The translations under genes and the position numbers were made by a program. Below, piece by piece: positions 61,485 to 64,000 of a stretch of DNA of 64,000 bases (position 1 is its first letter; the number at the start of each line of letters is the position of its first letter). The notes under the pieces are model-generated. The model did no database searches and was not told the DNA's origin. It saw nothing but the letters and a program-made list of their open reading frames with translations. The stretch is from Volvariella volvacea V23 (lineage: Eukaryota > Basidiomycota > Agaricomycetes > Agaricales > Pluteaceae). The stretch covers positions 39,451-103,450 of the forward strand of contig KB722761.1 of assembly GCA_000349905.1 (NCBI GenBank), in the 5' to 3' direction.

Positions 61485-63517
61485 TTTCCAAATTGGAGTG
61501 CAGATCAAGTGGAAAGGAGTGGGATTGCAAAGGCTATAAATACCAATTCATCCGACGCATGCGAGATCGACATTGTGGATATTTTTAACCAGTTGAGGTC
61601 ATTCGAGTGCCAAGAGAGCTGGATAGTGCAAAACGGTCAGGAGCAGGAATCTTGGGATCGAGTCCACCAGAGGCGCTCGTCGGATGTTCGTGTTAGAGCG
61701 CTATTTTTGGATAGGCCGACGGGGGATGCTATCAGGATGATTGGGACAAAGTGAGTAGGACCCAGGACATGGTCTGCCGTGTACCATATCTTATTCTTCT
61801 GTAGGTATAATATCGAGCCATTCTTCTTTTCTTCTGCATTAAATCGGATACCGTGTCGATATCAAGAGGAAGCCCGTCACCAAGTAGGAGATCGTGAGTA
61901 GCTGGGTTACTTCGCAAAATTATAGTGCAACTTACGCATATACTGCGGCTATCGTGAAGATTTAACCATCGTATTGCCATTTTTGCGATTGGCCCGTTAT
62001 GGTAGGCCCTTCCATCTATCACCGTAATATTCACCAATGCCACGAAGATGAGTTAGGTGAAAAGGATCAAAAGCATTGTCTGCTACTTGGCGAAGGTACC
62101 ATGCCGACTCAATACCCTTGTCTAGCATCAAACTAATTGTTATATCTAAATCGAGGGACTGTAATCTCACCAGATCTTCTGGCTATTCATGTCATTCGAG
62201 ACTCCAACACGGGCACCATCATCTCTTACCACCCAGAAAATGAGCCGCACGAAGAAGGTGCTCTTCATCTCCTCGCTCGTGTGGTCGACGCAGGAGAGTC
62301 GGTGTATTGGCAAGATATCCTTCGCAACACCTCAGGTTGCATCTTCATCGTGTTGGTGTATCTGTGGTATGTGCTATACGCCTGGGATGAAGCATTTGAA
62401 GAGCTATTCAAGTTCATCAGCAATCTTGTAAGCCGCACTTACCAACCTTGCTATACTCCAACGTGCACGACTGATAGTACATGGCTTTAGGAAACTCAGT
62501 CGATCAACTCGACAGACATCCATGAGACCAAACTACTGCACAACATTCGAGCGCACCTCCTACAATACACTTCTCTCCTCCGGGATTTTGAGCTTTCAGT
62601 GCGCTTTCTGCGGGATACGCCGCATCCTGGAGATCTGGCACAGGCGAATCCCCAAGAATCACAGTTTCTTTCTCGTGAGTGCGACAACTTGCTCGCGGAA
62701 ATTGCGAGACTCGAGATGGGGAGGACTATGTATACCAAGCGGCTCAAGAACGTCATGAACCTTGTAAGTTTTGGTTTGGCGTGTATTCCCCTGTAAGCGG
62801 GGCTAACGCTGCATCAAGGCTTTCAGCACCGTAGCAATTCTGGATAGCAGTCAAATGCGACTATTGACTGAGAATGCAGCAAAGGATAGGTGATTGCCTC
62901 TCGATCCACTACACCTAACCACTACTCAGAACTTGAGCAAACTCCAGCCGTGCCATGAAGCAAATAGCCATTCTAACCATGGTATTCCTTCCCGCCTCTT
63001 TCGCCGCCGTACGTCTTCATTCTCCACTCTAGTCACCCCCAAACCTCCACTCTAAACTGCGCCACGCCGGCAACAGGGGATATTCGGGATGAACATCCGA
63101 TCCCTCGACTCCAACGCCGAAATCAAAGGCACGCTCTCCCAATACTTCGCCACCGCCGTCCCGCTCACGGTCCTCACGATCTGGATCGTCGTCGCCTCCC
63201 AGCGAGGGTCTCCCGGGGGCGACCTCGCGTCCCAGAGCGGGTTTAAACGGCTCGCCTGGCCACTCTGGTTCGCGGGGAGGGTGGCGAGGGATATAGAGTC
63301 GGCGGTGGCGCCGATTGCTAGTGCGCTGCCGAGTCGGGCGCCGAGTCAGATGGTGCAGGTCGAGGAGTCGATGGGAGCGTCGACATCTGGTACGCGGGCG
63401 TCGAGTAGGAGGATGAGGATTGCGGAGATGGGGCAGGGGCAGCAGGGGCAGGGGCAGGGGCAAGGGGGTGTTGTGATTGCGGCGGTGCCTGGAGGTGGTC
63501 AGACTAGGGATGCTTAG
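61485..63517 (+). CDS. CorA-like Mg2+ transporter (5' end unresolved)
   Basis: Exons 61485-61750, 61805-61893, 61960-62001, 62057-62095, 62174-62427, 62491-62763, 62819-62889, 62948-63008 and 63077-63517 give 511 codons plus stop. The N-terminal start is not settled: the frame opens after an acceptor at 61484, and a preceding exon ending at about 61408 (RSWRTYPTNL) would fit. The protein has FNQLRSFECQESW, GDHLTIVLPFLRL, DLLAIHVIRD, then a helical stalk, MKQIAILTMVFLPASF as first membrane helix, GIFGMN carrying the GMN signature, and a second helix (VPLTVLTIWIVVA). This is the CorA two-helix fold, so a divalent-cation channel. The cytoplasmic C-terminus ends in Gly-Gln repeats. Divergent CorA-like proteins are common in Agaricomycetes, and transport is inferred. 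Confidence 0.82.
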
Positions 63518-63754
63518 GGCGTCAGCCGGTAGCTTACGAGCTGGTAATGTTCAGGGATTAGATATATTCCCCAGCTTAACCTAGGAATAGGCCAATGTGA
63601 ACGCTTTATCGTCGAACCTTTTACCTCGTATCTTATTTACTCAGTGAAAAGGAGGCGGCTAGGTGTTTATAGGCAAAGAGTCTATTAGTGTAGGTTAGTC
63701 GCCTTCACCTTTATCTCTTGTGGCTTCTCGAGCTGTATATCATCTCATGCCCTT
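63518..63754. other. Short intergenic stretch
   Basis: Lies between two converging frames and probably holds both 3' flanks. Nothing else is seen. Confidence 0.5.
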
Positions 63755-64000
63755 TCATTGGGCATATATTTTCGAAAGGACAATACATAGACAAGAATAC
63801 GGCCTTGCTATGAACTGCAGAACAGCATACTCGGGACCCTGCGCCAATTCGATCTGTCTTGAATCCCGCGGCGCCCATTCTTCCCTCCTCCCCATCCTTA
63901 CAAGGGTCTCTAGCTCTCTCCGAGTCAGGTTGCTAGCGCTTCGACTTCGTTTGGTGCTTCCTCTGAACCGTATGATCGGTTCTCTCGGGCCTTCTCGTGG
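63755..64000 (-). CDS. Possible gene 3' end running off the window
   Basis: The minus strand is open from the window edge to a TGA at 63757-63755 (81 codons). It has charged, soluble composition: RFRGSTKRSRSASNLTRREL then ELAQGPEYAVLQFIARP. I do not recognise it. The last ~15 residues (YSCLCIVLSKIYAQ) look less protein-like, so an intron may cut in before them. No start is visible inside the window. Confidence 0.35.
   Translation of the reverse strand, partial: PREGPREPIIRFRGSTKRSRSASNLTRRELETLVRMGRREEWAPRDSRQIELAQGPEYAVLQFIARPYSCLCIVLSKIYAQ

Overview
The window reads as nuclear DNA of a filamentous basidiomycete, most likely an Agaricomycete. Genes are cut by many short (about 45-70 nt) GT-AG introns. 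The gene content (a DUF6533-type membrane protein, F-box paralogues, a tandem P450 array, a CorA-like transporter, an XlnR-like Zn2Cys6 factor) is typical of that group. I rebuilt exon structures by hand from splice consensus, reading phase and family similarity. Most models close exactly in frame.

Left part (1-12 kb): the 3' portion of an Sds3-type histone deacetylase subunit gene (+), a nitronate monooxygenase (+), an F-box-like gene (-) and a 14-exon delta-12-type fatty acid desaturase (+). Middle left (14-28 kb): a hotdog thioesterase (+), a small TIGR04076-like gene with a non-GT donor (-), mitochondrial ETF-ubiquinone oxidoreductase (-), a nine-exon DUF6533-type membrane protein (+), a 79-aa Cys-rich protein (-), histidinol-phosphatase (-) and an intron-containing tRNA-Lys(UUU) (-). 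At 28.4-31.4 kb lies a single-exon, 1000-aa, Ser/Pro-rich protein of unknown function (+).

Centre (31.4-40.07 kb): about 8.6 kb with no gene I can support. It is interrupted by a 100-N assembly gap and carries one perfect hairpin. At 40.1-45.5 kb sits an intact 14-exon XlnR-like transcription factor with two GC-AG introns.

Right part (48.6-64 kb): an F-box pseudogene related to the gene at 6.3-7.5 kb, then three intact tandem P450 genes (all -, 502, 503 and 505 aa) with nearly identical exon lengths, including conserved 14-nt and 11-nt micro-exons. A CorA-like Mg2+ transporter (+) and a possible gene running off the right edge (-) follow.

The genes are mostly independent: lipid handling (desaturase, thioesterase, ETF-QO), histidine synthesis, chromatin and transcription, transport. 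The P450 array is the only clear local gene family, and I see no terpene, polyketide or peptide synthase beside it. I found no convincing new multi-gene system. The most unusual signals are splicing architecture (micro-exons, GC and GA donors, a copy-specific intron) and small spliced genes that simple ORF calling misses.
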